Position numbers and translations under genes: made by a program. 64,000 nucleotides of DNA from CAWJMD01 sp963700925 (GTDB taxonomy: Bacteria; Actinomycetota; Actinomycetes; Actinomycetales; CAWJMD01). Positions 1-8,579 of this stretch are shown one piece after another. Position 1 is the stretch's first letter. Every line of letters begins with the position of its first letter. The notes beneath the pieces were generated by a model that did no database searches, had not been told where the DNA came from, and worked only from the letters and a program-made list of their open reading frames with translations. Location of the stretch: NCBI GenBank assembly GCA_963700925.1, contig OY969553.1:3410001-3474000 (forward strand). The letters are read 5' to 3'.

Positions 1-947
1 GCCACGGCCGCCCGTCCCTTGGCCGCGACGTCCTGGCGCACGGTCGTCAGTGGGGGATCACTGCTGGCAGCGAATGGGCTGTCGTCGAATCCCGCGACCG
101 AAACGTCCTGTGGCACACGCAGTCCCAGGTCGCGAGCCGCCCGGATCACCGCGAAAGCCAGCACGTCCGAGAAGCACAGCACAGCGGTCGGACGGTCGTC
201 CTGCTCCAGCAGCAACCGCGCACCTGCGTAGACAGCTTCGGCGTCAGACAGCGGCTCGCGGACGACGACCGTGCTCGCGCCGGCAGCGTCGAGCACTTCC
301 AGCCACCCGAGCAGGCGCTGGTGCGTGGCGTAGCCGTTCGGCTCCGCGAGCGGGTCGTCGACCAGGCCGAGACGGCCGCCCTCGACGGCATTCGTGAGCA
401 CCCCGACGCGGCGGTGTCCGAGGCCGATGAGGTGCTCAGCGCTGGCTCGTGCTCCGGCGCGGTCGTCGATGTTGATCGACGGGATGTCGTCGACCGGTGG
501 CTGGTCGACGTTGACCAGCGGCATCCCACGGCGCCGGAGCCAGCCGACCGCGGGTGACTCGAGGTGGCACGAGTAGATCAGGGCCCCGTCCATGGCGACG
601 TCCCTGGCCGGCACGACGTCTTTCGTGCCTCCCGCCGTCAGCAACGTCAGACCCAGCCCCGAGGGGCCGAGCTCGTCGGCGATGGACGCCAGGAACGTGG
701 TCGCGACCGGGTCGGTGAACGCCTCGCCGAGGCTGTCGGTGAGCAGGATCCCGATCGCGCCGGTGCTGCCACGGGCGAGGGCCCGGGCGGCCGGGTCAGG
801 CCCGACGTACCCGAGCTCCTCGGCGGTGGCGAGCACGCGCTCCCGCAGCTCGGCGGAGAGCTGGTCGGGACGGGAGAACGCGTTCGACACGGTCATCCTG
901 CTGACGCCGACCCGGTCGGCGATCGTCTGCAGGGTCACCCGCCCCAC
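1..947 (-). CDS. LacI-family transcriptional regulator (3' end outside window)
   Basis: A ligand-responsive DNA-binding repressor of the LacI/GalR type. The N-terminus has the family helix-turn-helix (TIADRVGVSRMTVSNAF, about residues 8-24), followed by a periplasmic-binding-protein-like sensor domain with recognisable segments such as VSVAGFDDSPFA and PPLTTVRQDV. The GTG at 947 is preceded by GAGGTGG at good spacing; a second in-frame GTG at 938 is possible. The last few tens of residues lie beyond position 1, so the stop is not seen. No sugar gene is directly adjacent inside the window. The importer at 2818-5878 is the nearest candidate target, but that link is inference only. Confidence 0.93.
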   Translation of the reverse strand, partial: MGRVTLQTIADRVGVSRMTVSNAFSRPDQLSAELRERVLATAEELGYVGPDPAARALARGSTGAIGILLTDSLGEAFTDPVATTFLASIADELGPSGLGLTLLTAGGTKDVVPARDVAMDGALIYSCHLESPAVGWLRRRGMPLVNVDQPPVDDIPSINIDDRAGARASAEHLIGLGHRRVGVLTNAVEGGRLGLVDDPLAEPNGYATHQRLLGWLEVLDAAGASTVVVREPLSDAEAVYAGARLLLEQDDRPTAVLCFSDVLAFAVIRAARDLGLRVPQDVSVAGFDDSPFAASSDPPLTTVRQDVAAKGRAAV

Positions 948-966
948 GTTCCCACCTCGCTCAGGC

Positions 967-1218
967 TCATCCTCCGGAGGGCAGGGGGCCGTTGCAGGAC
1001 GCCTGCGGTCGCTCCGGTGGGGCCACCGTACGGGCCGCCGACTGCAGGGTAGCCGCGAGGCCCGCGCGAAGGCGGAGACTGGCCGGCCCCCGCTCGGCCA
1101 GGCGCTGGAAGCGTGACGGACGAGGATCGTCCGGCACCACCGGGGCGCCCGGCAGGGCGCTGTTCGCCTGCTGGGTCATGAGGCGGTTCACCAGGATGAA
1201 GGCTGCTGGAGACTCCAT
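967..1218 (-). CDS. Small hypothetical protein, 83 aa
   Basis: I do not recognise this family. The reading frame opens with an ATG preceded by GAGAGGAG at good spacing, which is why I accept it as a gene. The product is basic in its middle (DPRPSRFQRLAERG) and Ala/Pro-rich at the C-terminus, with no membrane segment or signal peptide and a single Cys. It is divergent from the sigma factor gene at 1348, and the 129-bp gap between them holds a short inverted repeat. Function cannot be assigned. Confidence 0.5.
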   Translation of the reverse strand: MESPAAFILVNRLMTQQANSALPGAPVVPDDPRPSRFQRLAERGPASLRLRAGLAATLQSAARTVAPPERPQASCNGPLPSGG

Positions 1219-1241
1219 GGTCTTGCTCCTCTCTAGATCGT

Positions 1242-1255
1242 CTGTACCGCTACAG
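1242..1255. promoter_or_regulatory. Inverted repeat in divergent promoter region, possible operator
   Basis: CTGTA-CCGC-TACAG is a perfect 5-bp inverted repeat lying 24 bp upstream of the small gene (start 1218) and about 90 bp upstream of the sigma gene. The position suits an operator for the minus-strand gene. No known regulator is implied. Confidence 0.35.
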
Positions 1256-1347
1256 TAGCAGCGTGCTTCCTTACCGGTCAAGAAGGCAAACGCCCTCTTT
1301 GTCGCGAACGACGAAAGGATCGTGGCCGGACCGGACACCATGGTGGT

Positions 1348-1917
1348 GTGGGCGACCTGTCGAACGACCAGCGCCGGCGACGCGTCGAGGACGTCGTCGC
1401 GCAGGTCGGCGTGCCGCTGCAGCGCTACCTGCGCCGCCGCGCCGACGCCTCGACCGCCGACGACGTGCTCGGCGACGTGCTGCTGGTGGTGTGGCGCAGG
1501 GCGGACGAGCTTCCGTCCGGCGATCCGCTCCCGTGGTGCTACGGGATCGCGCGCCGCTGCCTGGCCAACCACGTGCGCGGCAGGAAGAGACATCTGCGGC
1601 TCGTGCAGCGGCTGTCCTCCGTCCGTCTCGATGGGGGCACCGCGACCGACGACCCCGAGCTCGAAGCCGCACTGGCCGCGCTGCCGGCCACCGACGCGGA
1701 AGTGCTCAGGCTGTGGGCGTGGGAAGGGCTCGAGCCACGAGAGATCGCCCTCGTGCTCGGGACCACGGCGAACGCCGTGAGCATCCGGCTGCACCGGGCC
1801 AAGCAGAGACTGCGGTCGGCGCTGTCGGACCGGACCTCGGACAGGACCCAGACGCGAAAGGACGGACGCGCTCCCGGACACCTAGGAGATCGACAGGGAA
1901 CGGAGGCACCCCGATGA
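1348..1917 (+). CDS. RNA polymerase sigma-70 family factor, ECF type
   Basis: Directs RNA polymerase to a specific promoter set. The 189-residue protein has a sigma region 2 (about residues 15-80, with TADDVLGDVLLVVWRRADEL and a region 2.4-like WCYGIARRCLANHVRGRKR) and a sigma region 4 (about 105-160, LPATDAEVLRLWAWEGLEPREIA plus a helix-turn-helix). This is ECF size and layout. GTG at 1348 is the only good start, but it has no clear ribosome site. The stop overlaps the ATG of the next gene in an ATGA, so the two are probably translationally coupled as sigma factor and membrane partner. Confidence 0.85.
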   Translation: MGDLSNDQRRRRVEDVVAQVGVPLQRYLRRRADASTADDVLGDVLLVVWRRADELPSGDPLPWCYGIARRCLANHVRGRKRHLRLVQRLSSVRLDGGTATDDPELEAALAALPATDAEVLRLWAWEGLEPREIALVLGTTANAVSIRLHRAKQRLRSALSDRTSDRTQTRKDGRAPGHLGDRQGTEAPR

Positions 1918-2534
1918 CAGGTGACGAGCTGCGGCTGCGGCTGCAGCAAGCCGACCCCGTCCAAGGGGACGCGGACCCGGGCCCCCCGCCGAGCCGCACG
2001 GCTCACGAGATCCTGGAGCGCGCCATGCAGACGATCGACGACGACATCGACGCACCACCTTCGCGCCCCGTGTGGCGACGCACCCCGGTCCTCCTCGCCG
2101 CGGGAGCCGCTGCGGCCGTGGCGATCGGCGTCGGGGTGGTGGTGTCGGGCGGGGGTGATGCGCCAGCGGTGCAGCGGCCGGCAGAGGAGTCGACCACGCT
2201 TGCCCTCACGGCGCCGCCGGGCGACGTGATGTCGTCGTGCATCGTCTTCGACGTCGAGTTCCTGGCCGAGATGCCGGTCGCCTTCTCGGGCACCGTGACT
2301 GAGGTGGCCGACGGGACCGTCAGCCTCGAGGTCGACCACTGGTACCGCGGCGGCACCGCGGACGTGGTGACCGTCGAGACCCTCGGCCAGCCCGTGGCGC
2401 TCGACGGCGTCGAGTTCGTCGCGAGTGAGAAGTACCTGGTGACCGCCACGGACGGCGTGGTGAACGTCTGCGGGTTCAGCGGGCCGGCCACCCCTGAGCT
2501 CGAGGCGGCGTTCGAGCAGGCGTTCGGCAGCTGA
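1914..2534 (+). CDS. Membrane-anchored protein coupled to sigma factor, possible anti-sigma
   Basis: 206 residues. An N-terminal cytoplasmic part of about 60 residues is followed by one membrane helix (VLLAAGAAAAVAIGVGVVV, about 66-85) and an extracytoplasmic domain. The outer domain has two Cys (SSCIVFD and NVCGFSG) that could form a disulfide. GGAGG at 1902-1906 precedes the ATG, which overlaps the sigma gene stop. Topology and coupling resemble an anti-sigma factor, but the HxxxCxxC zinc motif of many anti-sigmas is absent, so this role is inferred from context only. It could instead be a sigma-controlled surface protein. Confidence 0.6.
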   Translation: MTGDELRLRLQQADPVQGDADPGPPPSRTAHEILERAMQTIDDDIDAPPSRPVWRRTPVLLAAGAAAAVAIGVGVVVSGGGDAPAVQRPAEESTTLALTAPPGDVMSSCIVFDVEFLAEMPVAFSGTVTEVADGTVSLEVDHWYRGGTADVVTVETLGQPVALDGVEFVASEKYLVTATDGVVNVCGFSGPATPELEAAFEQAFGS

Positions 2535-2551
2535 GACTGGACCAGCAGGGC

Positions 2552-2776
2552 TCAGTCGCCGTCGTCCCCTGGGGCAGGGCCGCTGTCGCCAGGCGCCCAG
2601 GTGGGCGGCACAGGGCGGATCACGACCTGGTCGGCTTCGGCCACGACTGCGCCGGCCAGCAGCGTGGTCATCGGCACCGCGTACCGGTTGACGAGCGGCT
2701 GGGGCAGCAGGTCCTCACCGCTGGGTTCCGTGGGCACGACCGGCTGGGTCGGGTCAACGCTCTGGTCGGGTTCCAT
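2552..2776 (-). CDS. Small hypothetical protein, 74 aa
   Basis: An acidic, Pro-rich product (TQPVVPTEPSGEDLLPQPL, then ADQVVIRPVPPTWAPG) with no membrane segment and no recognised domain. The frame sits between the convergent sigma-partner gene and the sugar permease gene, and its start lies 41 bp downstream of the permease stop on the same strand. It could be the last gene of the ABC operon. Supported by codon bias only. Confidence 0.4.
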   Translation of the reverse strand: MEPDQSVDPTQPVVPTEPSGEDLLPQPLVNRYAVPMTTLLAGAVVAEADQVVIRPVPPTWAPGDSGPAPGDDGD

Positions 2777-2817
2777 GGGTCGAGGATGCGCCCCGATCGG
2801 TTCCGGCGCAACGCGCG

Positions 2818-3699
2818 TCACTTGATCGCACCTCGCGTCACGCCGGAGATGACCCAGCGCTGGGCAAAGACGTAGACCACGAGCAGCGGTGCCATCGCCA
2901 TCAGGTACGAGGCGAAGGCGACGGTGTAGTTGGTGCTGAACTGGCTCTGGAAGACGTACTGGACGAGCGGGAGCGTGGCACCCGCCGGGTCGGAGACGAT
3001 GACGAGGGGGAGCAGGAAGTCGTTCCACACCCACAGGCAGGTGAGGATGCCGACGGTCGCGTTCATCGGGGTGAGGAGCGGAAAGATGATGCGCCAGAAC
3101 ACCGTCCACGTGTTCGCCCCGTCCACCCGCGCTGCCTCCTCGAGCTCGACCGGGATCGAGTTGATGTAGGCGACGAAGATGAAGATGTTGAACGACAGCC
3201 CGTAGACGATGTACAGCAGCACCAGTCCCGCCTGGTTGTCCAAGCCCAGGAACGCTGTCTGCTTCGCCACCGGCAGCATGAGGATCGGGAACGGCACGAA
3301 GAGCGCGGAGACGAAGTAGTAGAACAGGCCCTTGAACAGCTTGCGGTGCATGTTGCGGGCGATGGCGTAGGCGACCATCGAGTTGGTGAGCAAGGTGAGC
3401 ACCACGGCGCCGACCGTGATCAGGGCGCTGTTCAGAGCGGACCGGGGGAAGTTCGTCAGCGTCCAGGCGTCGGCGAAGTTCGCCCACCGGACCTCGGTGG
3501 GGAGGCCGAAACCGCTGCCCCCCAACTGGTCTGGCGTCTTCAGTGCGGTCACCACCGCGAAGTACAGCGGGATCGCGATGGTCAGTGCGAGCACGATGAG
3601 CAGTGCGGTGAGCCACCAGTTGACCCGCTGCGGGCCCTCCGTCTGATGCGGCGCGCGAGGCGCCGCCTTCTCCTCAGGGCTGACGCTCGTCGTGGTCAC
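2818..3699 (-). CDS. Carbohydrate ABC transporter permease (MalG type)
   Basis: Inner-membrane permease of a binding-protein-dependent sugar importer, 293 residues with about six membrane helices. The C-terminal half carries the EAA loop that docks the ATPase (VELEEAARVDGANTWTVFWRIIFPLLTP). The GTG at 3699 follows GGGAGGTG and overlaps the stop of the upstream permease as GTGA. No ATP-binding subunit is in the operon, as is common in actinobacteria, where one MsiK-like ATPase serves several importers. Substrate cannot be told from the permease. Confidence 0.92.
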   Translation of the reverse strand: MTTTSVSPEEKAAPRAPHQTEGPQRVNWWLTALLIVLALTIAIPLYFAVVTALKTPDQLGGSGFGLPTEVRWANFADAWTLTNFPRSALNSALITVGAVVLTLLTNSMVAYAIARNMHRKLFKGLFYYFVSALFVPFPILMLPVAKQTAFLGLDNQAGLVLLYIVYGLSFNIFIFVAYINSIPVELEEAARVDGANTWTVFWRIIFPLLTPMNATVGILTCLWVWNDFLLPLVIVSDPAGATLPLVQYVFQSQFSTNYTVAFASYLMAMAPLLVVYVFAQRWVISGVTRGAIK

Positions 3700-4628
3700 A
3701 GCGACACCTCCCGCCGCTGGAGCACCCGCAGCTGAACCACGGCGAACACGACGATGACGACCATGAAGACGACGGCGTTGGCGATCTGGTAGCCGTACTC
3801 GCCACCCTGGAAGCCGCCCTTGTAGATCAGGAGGCCGACGGACTCGGTGGCTGTGCCGGGCCCACCGTTCGTCATGGCCACGATGTGGTCGAACACCTGC
3901 ATGAAGCTCTTCAGCGACAGCACCATGTTGATCGTGAAGAACCCCGCGATCATCGGGAACGTGATGCTGCGGAACTGCCGCCAGGCGCTGGCGCCGTCGA
4001 TCGACGCCGCCTCGTACAGATCTCCGGGCACGGTCTGCAGGCCCGCGATGTAGATGATGATGTTGAAGGCGACCGCCTGCCAGACCGCCAGGACGACGAT
4101 GCCGACCCACGCCAGCTCAGGGTCCGCGAGGATCGATGTCGACAGCCGCTCGATCCCGAGCTCCGTGGCGATCGCCGGCAGCGACGCCGTGAAGAGGTAG
4201 TTGAACACGTAGCCGATGACGAGGATCGCCAGCACGTTCGGGATGAAGTAGACGCCGCGCAGGGTGTTCTTGAACTTGATCTTTCCGTTGAGGGCCACGG
4301 CCAGGGCGAGGGCGATCGCGTTGACGAGAATCGTTGCCACGACAGCGAACCGGAAGGTGAACCAGTACGCGGCGCGAACGCGGTCGTCACCGAAGAGGGC
4401 CAGGTAGTTCGACAGGCCCACCCAGTTCGACTCCCCGTAGCCGGGCGAGTCGGTGAAGCTGTAGTACACGCCCTGAAGCACCGGCAGGGTGTGGAACACC
4501 ATGAAGAGCACGAAGCCCGGCAGCACCATCCAGTAGAAGGCGCCGGCGATCCGATTGCGGTCCGGCCGTAGCGCTTTCGAGCCCTCCGACGTCGTCTGCG
4601 TGGGGCGCTCGTCCGTGGTCGTGGCCAT
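3696..4628 (-). CDS. Carbohydrate ABC transporter permease (MalF type)
   Basis: Partner permease of the sugar importer, 310 residues. A hydrophilic N-terminus of about 28 residues is followed by six predicted membrane helices; the EAA loop reads LYEAASIDGASAWRQFRSITFPMI (about two thirds along). The ATG at 4628 shares its first base with the stop of the binding-protein gene (TGATG), so no separate ribosome site is needed. Order binding protein, MalF-like, MalG-like is the standard operon order. Confidence 0.92.
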   Translation of the reverse strand: MATTTDERPTQTTSEGSKALRPDRNRIAGAFYWMVLPGFVLFMVFHTLPVLQGVYYSFTDSPGYGESNWVGLSNYLALFGDDRVRAAYWFTFRFAVVATILVNAIALALAVALNGKIKFKNTLRGVYFIPNVLAILVIGYVFNYLFTASLPAIATELGIERLSTSILADPELAWVGIVVLAVWQAVAFNIIIYIAGLQTVPGDLYEAASIDGASAWRQFRSITFPMIAGFFTINMVLSLKSFMQVFDHIVAMTNGGPGTATESVGLLIYKGGFQGGEYGYQIANAVVFMVVIVVFAVVQLRVLQRREVSL

Positions 4629-5878
4629 CAGCCCACCACCGCCCCGAGTCCCCAGGTCCGGCGTTTCGCGACCTTGTCCCACGTCTCGTCCAGCCCTCCG
4701 AGGAAGGCGTCGATGTCACCGGTGACCAGGTACTCCTGCAACAGCTGGGTGAGTGGGACGGCGAGGATGAACTGGTGGTCGTCGAATCCAACGATGCGCC
4801 CGTCCTCGATGAAGGGCTGGATGCCTGCCAGCGCCTCGTCGTCGTTCTCGAGCCCCTCGAGGCACGGGATCGCGACCTGCTCCTCGGAGTAGCGCTCCAT
4901 CACCTCGGGTTGCATCAGGAACTCGATGAACCGCTTCGCCTCTTCCTGGTGCGGGCTCTCGGCGCCCGTGGCGAGCACGACGTCCACTCCCGATACGAGC
5001 GTGGTCGACGCCGCGTCGTCGGTGGCCGGCAGCGCGAAGCTGCCGATGGTGAACTCGGGCTCGAACGAACGGATCTGGGGGACGGCGTAGTTGCCGAGCA
5101 GCAACATCGCCGACTTCCCTTCGGCGAAGGCCCTGGTGCCGTCCTGGTAGCCGGTCGCACCGGCGTTCGGCTGCGTGTGCTCGAAGAGCGTGGCCAACTT
5201 CTCGGCGGCCTCGCGCCACCCTTCGGAGAACGTCGCGTCACCGGCGAAGCGCGCCTCGAAGAAGCCTTCGGGCGCGGTCTGCGACGTGAGCGGGGCGAGC
5301 GGCGACTGGGCCGTCCACGCCTCCGCGAGCATGCCGTAGAAGGGCGTCACCTCGGCCGCCTCGAACGTCTCGGCCGCCGCGATCAGCTCGTCGAAGGTCT
5401 GCGGCACCTCGACGTCGTGCTCGGAGAAAAGCTCGACGTTGTAGAGAACGCCGCTGGCGTTGGCGGCGAACGGCACGCCGTTGACTGCGCCCTCGGAACT
5501 CGCCCCGAGGGCCTTGATGACGTCGACGTACTCGCCCTTGACGTCGTCGAGCACGGGTTCCTCGGCGAAGTCCGAGAAGATGCCCGCGGTCGCAAGCTCC
5601 CCGAACGTGCCGTTGGCGTTGAAGGTCAGCACGTCTGGCACGTCACCCTTGACCAGCCTTGTCCTGAGGGCGGTCTCGGCGTCCGGGACGCTGTCGACGA
5701 CCACGCGCACGTCCGGGTTCTCTTCCTCGAACTGGGCTGCGGCGTCGGCGAAGAACTGCACGGCCTCGGGTTTGAACTGGAAGAACAGGATCTCCGTGCG
5801 CCCGTCACCCCCGCTGCCGCACCCGCTCGCGAGCAGGAGGAGCGCAGCCGTCGCGGCGGTCGTCCGCGTCCACGTCAT
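4628..5878 (-). CDS. Extracellular solute-binding lipoprotein of sugar ABC importer
   Basis: Family 1 carbohydrate-binding protein, 416 residues. It has a short signal peptide and a lipobox L-A-S-G-C with the lipidated Cys at residue 20, so the mature protein is tethered outside the membrane. The body shows the usual features (PDVLTFNANGTFGELATAGIF, GVPFAANASGVLYN, GKSAMLLLGNYAVPQ). AGGTG precedes the ATG. It is the first gene of the three-gene importer operon. The sugar is unknown and there is no glycosidase nearby. Confidence 0.92.
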   Translation of the reverse strand: MTWTRTTAATAALLLLASGCGSGGDGRTEILFFQFKPEAVQFFADAAAQFEEENPDVRVVVDSVPDAETALRTRLVKGDVPDVLTFNANGTFGELATAGIFSDFAEEPVLDDVKGEYVDVIKALGASSEGAVNGVPFAANASGVLYNVELFSEHDVEVPQTFDELIAAAETFEAAEVTPFYGMLAEAWTAQSPLAPLTSQTAPEGFFEARFAGDATFSEGWREAAEKLATLFEHTQPNAGATGYQDGTRAFAEGKSAMLLLGNYAVPQIRSFEPEFTIGSFALPATDDAASTTLVSGVDVVLATGAESPHQEEAKRFIEFLMQPEVMERYSEEQVAIPCLEGLENDDEALAGIQPFIEDGRIVGFDDHQFILAVPLTQLLQEYLVTGDIDAFLGGLDETWDKVAKRRTWGLGAVVG

Positions 5879-5961
5879 GGTCACCTGGTAACCCCTGTCT
5901 GCGCCGGCGCATCTGCTCACTCGCAGAGCGATGCGGGCCAGTTTGTCCCAGTCCGTCGCGT

Positions 5962-5991
5962 GCGGCATCCCGTGGCGTCTCGGGGTGCCGC
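5962..5991 (-). terminator. Hairpin after UbiB-family gene
   Basis: Inverted repeat with 6 + 4 paired bases and a single mismatch (GCGGCA.CCCG / CGGG.TGCCGC, 8-base loop) four bases past the stop of the minus-strand kinase gene. There is no T run, so it may be a GC-type terminator. It lies between that gene and the sugar operon start. Confidence 0.55.
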
Positions 5992-5995
5992 GTGC

Positions 5996-7336
5996 TCAGT
6001 CGCGCGTGGCGACACCCTCCGTGCGGGGACGTGTGAACAGCGGCAGGTGCTCGTCCAGCACGTCCAGGACGGGGATCTCGCCGCCGATCTGACAGAGCAC
6101 GCCGATGCCTCCGAGCCAGACGCGGTGGATCAGGAGGTACTCCGGGGGCAGGTTGAGCTTGAGGCCGGTCGACCACTGCGGCCGCCGCGGGTCGTGGATG
6201 TGCTGGAACAGGTCCTGCATCCAGCCGCGGCTGAAGGTGAACGTCTCGTGCTTGGCAGGCTGCAGGAAGGGCGCCAGGTAGGTCAGGAGACCCTCGGGCT
6301 CGACGTCGATCGACGACCGGATGAAGCCCTCTTCGCGCAGACCGGCGACGACCCCGGCGGCGTCACCCTCCAGTGCGAGCGTCAGCAGCCTGCCGATCTC
6401 CGGAGGCATCCCGTCGGGCAGCTGCTTGACCGCGCCGAAGTCCATCACACCCAGCTTCCCGTCCGGGGTGAGGCGGAAGTTGCCCGGGTGCGGGTCGGCG
6501 TGCAGCAGCCCGACTCTCGACGGCCCGAGGAAGAGGAACTCCAGGTAGCGCCGCGCGGCCAGGTCGCGGTCGGCCTGCGTGCCGGAGGAGATCACCTGGC
6601 TGAGCGGCGTGCCGTCCAGCCACTCGGACACGATCACGTGCTCGGTGCACTCCAGCACCTGCGGCACGACGAAGTCGTCGTCACCGGAGAACGCGTCGGC
6701 GAAGCGCTGCTGCCAGCCGGCCTCGCTGGTGTAGTCGAGCTCCTCGACCATCCGCTCCTTGAGCTCGGTCAGGATCGGCCCGATCTCGAGCCCGGGGATC
6801 CAGGCGGTGCCGAGCCGGGCCGCACGGGAGAGCTGGTTGAGGTCGGAGATCAGGGCCTCGCCGGCGCCCGGGTACTGGATCTTCACCGCCACGGGCCGGC
6901 CGTCGGTCCACACCGCCCGGTGCACCTGACCGATCGACGCCGCCGCGGCCGGAGTGTCGTCGAACTCGGAGAACGAGCGGCGCCACCGTGGCCCGAGCTG
7001 CTCCGCCAGCACCTTGTGCACGGTCGCAGCGGGCAGCGGGGGAGCGGCGTCCTGCAGCTTCGTGAGGGTGGCCCGGTACGGCCCCGCCAGTTCCTCCGGC
7101 AGGGCCGCCTCGAAGATGCTCAGGGCTTGGCCGAACTTCATCGCGCCGCCCTTGAGCTCACCGAGGACCTTGAACAGCTGCTCAGCCGTGCGGGCCTGCA
7201 CCTCGGCTGCGACGAGCTCGGCCGGACGACCACCGATTCGCTTCCCGATGCCCCATGCCGTGCGCCCGGCGAACCCGACCGGCAGGGTGGCGAGCTTTGC
7301 CGTCCGGCTGATGGCCTTCCTCGGGAGATCCGTCAC
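5996..7336 (-). CDS. ABC1/UbiB/AarF-family atypical kinase
   Basis: Protein-kinase-like ATPase of the ABC1 (UbiB, COQ8) family, 446 residues. Family marks are present in order: KFGQ (67-70), the Ala-rich loop PAAAASIGQVHRA (129-141), the lysine in VAVKIQYPG (K152), the catalytic-loop HADPHPGN (279-286) and DFG (299-301). In Gram-negatives and mitochondria these proteins support quinone synthesis; the role in actinobacteria is less defined. GTG at 7336 overlaps the stop of the ThiF-like gene (GTGA), which fixes the start. An upstream extension is possible but would run into that gene. Confidence 0.88.
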   Translation of the reverse strand: MTDLPRKAISRTAKLATLPVGFAGRTAWGIGKRIGGRPAELVAAEVQARTAEQLFKVLGELKGGAMKFGQALSIFEAALPEELAGPYRATLTKLQDAAPPLPAATVHKVLAEQLGPRWRRSFSEFDDTPAAAASIGQVHRAVWTDGRPVAVKIQYPGAGEALISDLNQLSRAARLGTAWIPGLEIGPILTELKERMVEELDYTSEAGWQQRFADAFSGDDDFVVPQVLECTEHVIVSEWLDGTPLSQVISSGTQADRDLAARRYLEFLFLGPSRVGLLHADPHPGNFRLTPDGKLGVMDFGAVKQLPDGMPPEIGRLLTLALEGDAAGVVAGLREEGFIRSSIDVEPEGLLTYLAPFLQPAKHETFTFSRGWMQDLFQHIHDPRRPQWSTGLKLNLPPEYLLIHRVWLGGIGVLCQIGGEIPVLDVLDEHLPLFTRPRTEGVATRD

Positions 7337-8412
7337 GTCCCCATTGTGCGGGTCGGGCGGGCCGGCGTGCTTGCCGGTGGCCACCTGCACCCGCAGCGGG
7401 GGTGTGCCGGCCACGCCCGCAGCACGGGCAGGGGGTCACGCACTCCGACCTCGAGCGTGCAGCTGAGCGTCGCCGGGTCGACGCTGGCGTCGATCTCGGC
7501 CAGCGCCTGCGTGACGGCGAGCAGGGCCACCAGGTCGGACAGATGCGGCTCGTGCGCGCGCTCGGGACGGTTGGCCACCTGCGACAGCACGCGTGGCCAG
7601 TCGGGATCGCGGTCGGTGCGATAGAGGTCGAGGCAGCGCAGGCAGCAGGTTCGGCCCGGCCGAACCAGCGGGCCGATCACCGCGTCGTCCTCCCGCAGCA
7701 CGACGGGCAGGTGCGTGATGTCCTCGCGGAGCAGGCCCTCGTAGCGGTGCGGGTCGAGGGCGTCGGTGCCGGTGACGACGGCGATGGTCGGACGGAACCT
7801 GCCCCGCATCGTGGTCACCACACCCGGTGCGTGGGCGGCCAGGACCTCGACGGCGGCTGCTCCGCGTTCGCGTCCGACGTCGCCGGGCCGGTAGCCGCCC
7901 GGCCGCACGTCGTCGTCTCCGACGCGGGACCCGTCCACCACGAGGATGGTGCCGACCCCAGCGGTGGCCAGCCCGACGGCGACGGCCAGCCCGGTGCGGC
8001 ACGCCCCGATCACCGCGGCGCTGCCGGCCTGCCGGTCGAGCAGGACGTCCCAGCCGTCGCCGCCGGATGCGTCGTCGAGGGAGAGCACGCGGGCGGTGAC
8101 CGCGAGCCTGGAGCGCATCGGCTCGGTCAGCGCCCCGAGTCGTCCGTGAGGAGTCGGAGCTCGCACCAGGGCACCGGCCCCGACGAGCGCTGCGACCAGC
8201 TCGTGCACGCGGTGGCCGGTCGTGCCGAGCGTGCCGGCCTCCGCTGCCAGCGAGGGCAGGTCGTGCGACCCGGCGAGCAGCAGGTCGACCACGTGCTCGT
8301 CGGCGGCGTCGAGTCCGTCCAGGATCACGCCGTGACGCGGGCTCAGACCCACCTGGAGCCGCCCGGGACCGCGCCAGGCCAGCACGAGCCCCGGCCTGAT
8401 CCGCAGTCGCAT
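7333..8412 (-). CDS. ThiF/E1-like adenylyltransferase-fold protein
   Basis: 359 residues. The N-terminal third (about 1-110) reads like the winged-helix region found before E1-like domains in peptide-modifying enzymes. From about 130 there is a Rossmann nucleotide loop (SAAVIGACRTGLAVAVGL) with the acidic end of strand 2 (VVDGSRVGDDDV). A Cys cluster, CCLRC (256-260), follows. Known E1-like proteins adenylate the C-terminus of a ubiquitin-like or sulfur-carrier protein, but none is seen here. The ATG at 8412 lacks a clear ribosome site; a GTG at 8460 is an alternative. Coupled to the UbiB-like kinase by a GTGA overlap. Confidence 0.75.
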   Translation of the reverse strand: MRLRIRPGLVLAWRGPGRLQVGLSPRHGVILDGLDAADEHVVDLLLAGSHDLPSLAAEAGTLGTTGHRVHELVAALVGAGALVRAPTPHGRLGALTEPMRSRLAVTARVLSLDDASGGDGWDVLLDRQAGSAAVIGACRTGLAVAVGLATAGVGTILVVDGSRVGDDDVRPGGYRPGDVGRERGAAAVEVLAAHAPGVVTTMRGRFRPTIAVVTGTDALDPHRYEGLLREDITHLPVVLREDDAVIGPLVRPGRTCCLRCLDLYRTDRDPDWPRVLSQVANRPERAHEPHLSDLVALLAVTQALAEIDASVDPATLSCTLEVGVRDPLPVLRAWPAHPRCGCRWPPASTPARPTRTMGT

Positions 8413-8512
8413 GGCGGTGACAGTGCCACTGTTCAGCGGGATGGACGCTGTTCTGTCCACACGTATGCGTTTGGTGCGCTTCCGTCACCCTGCGAGCAGT
8501 GCCTGAGACGCG

Positions 8513-8547
8513 GACGAGCGGCGCGGGATCGCCCCGCGCCGCTCGTC
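8513..8547 (-). terminator. Strong GC hairpin after DUF5679 gene
   Basis: A perfect 15-bp inverted repeat (arms 8513-8527 and 8533-8547, loop ATCGC) lies 33 bases past the DUF5679 stop and before the ThiF-like gene. The stem is very stable but not followed by a T run. It probably separates the two transcription units. Confidence 0.7.
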
Positions 8548-8579
8548 GTGCCCCGCGTGCCGTAGCCGCGGGGGTTGTC

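Noticed and set aside
4775..7624. Long plus-strand open frame opposite the sugar-binding protein and UbiB genes
   Set aside because: It crosses two well-defined minus-strand genes and the terminator between them; its composition is that of a shadow frame.
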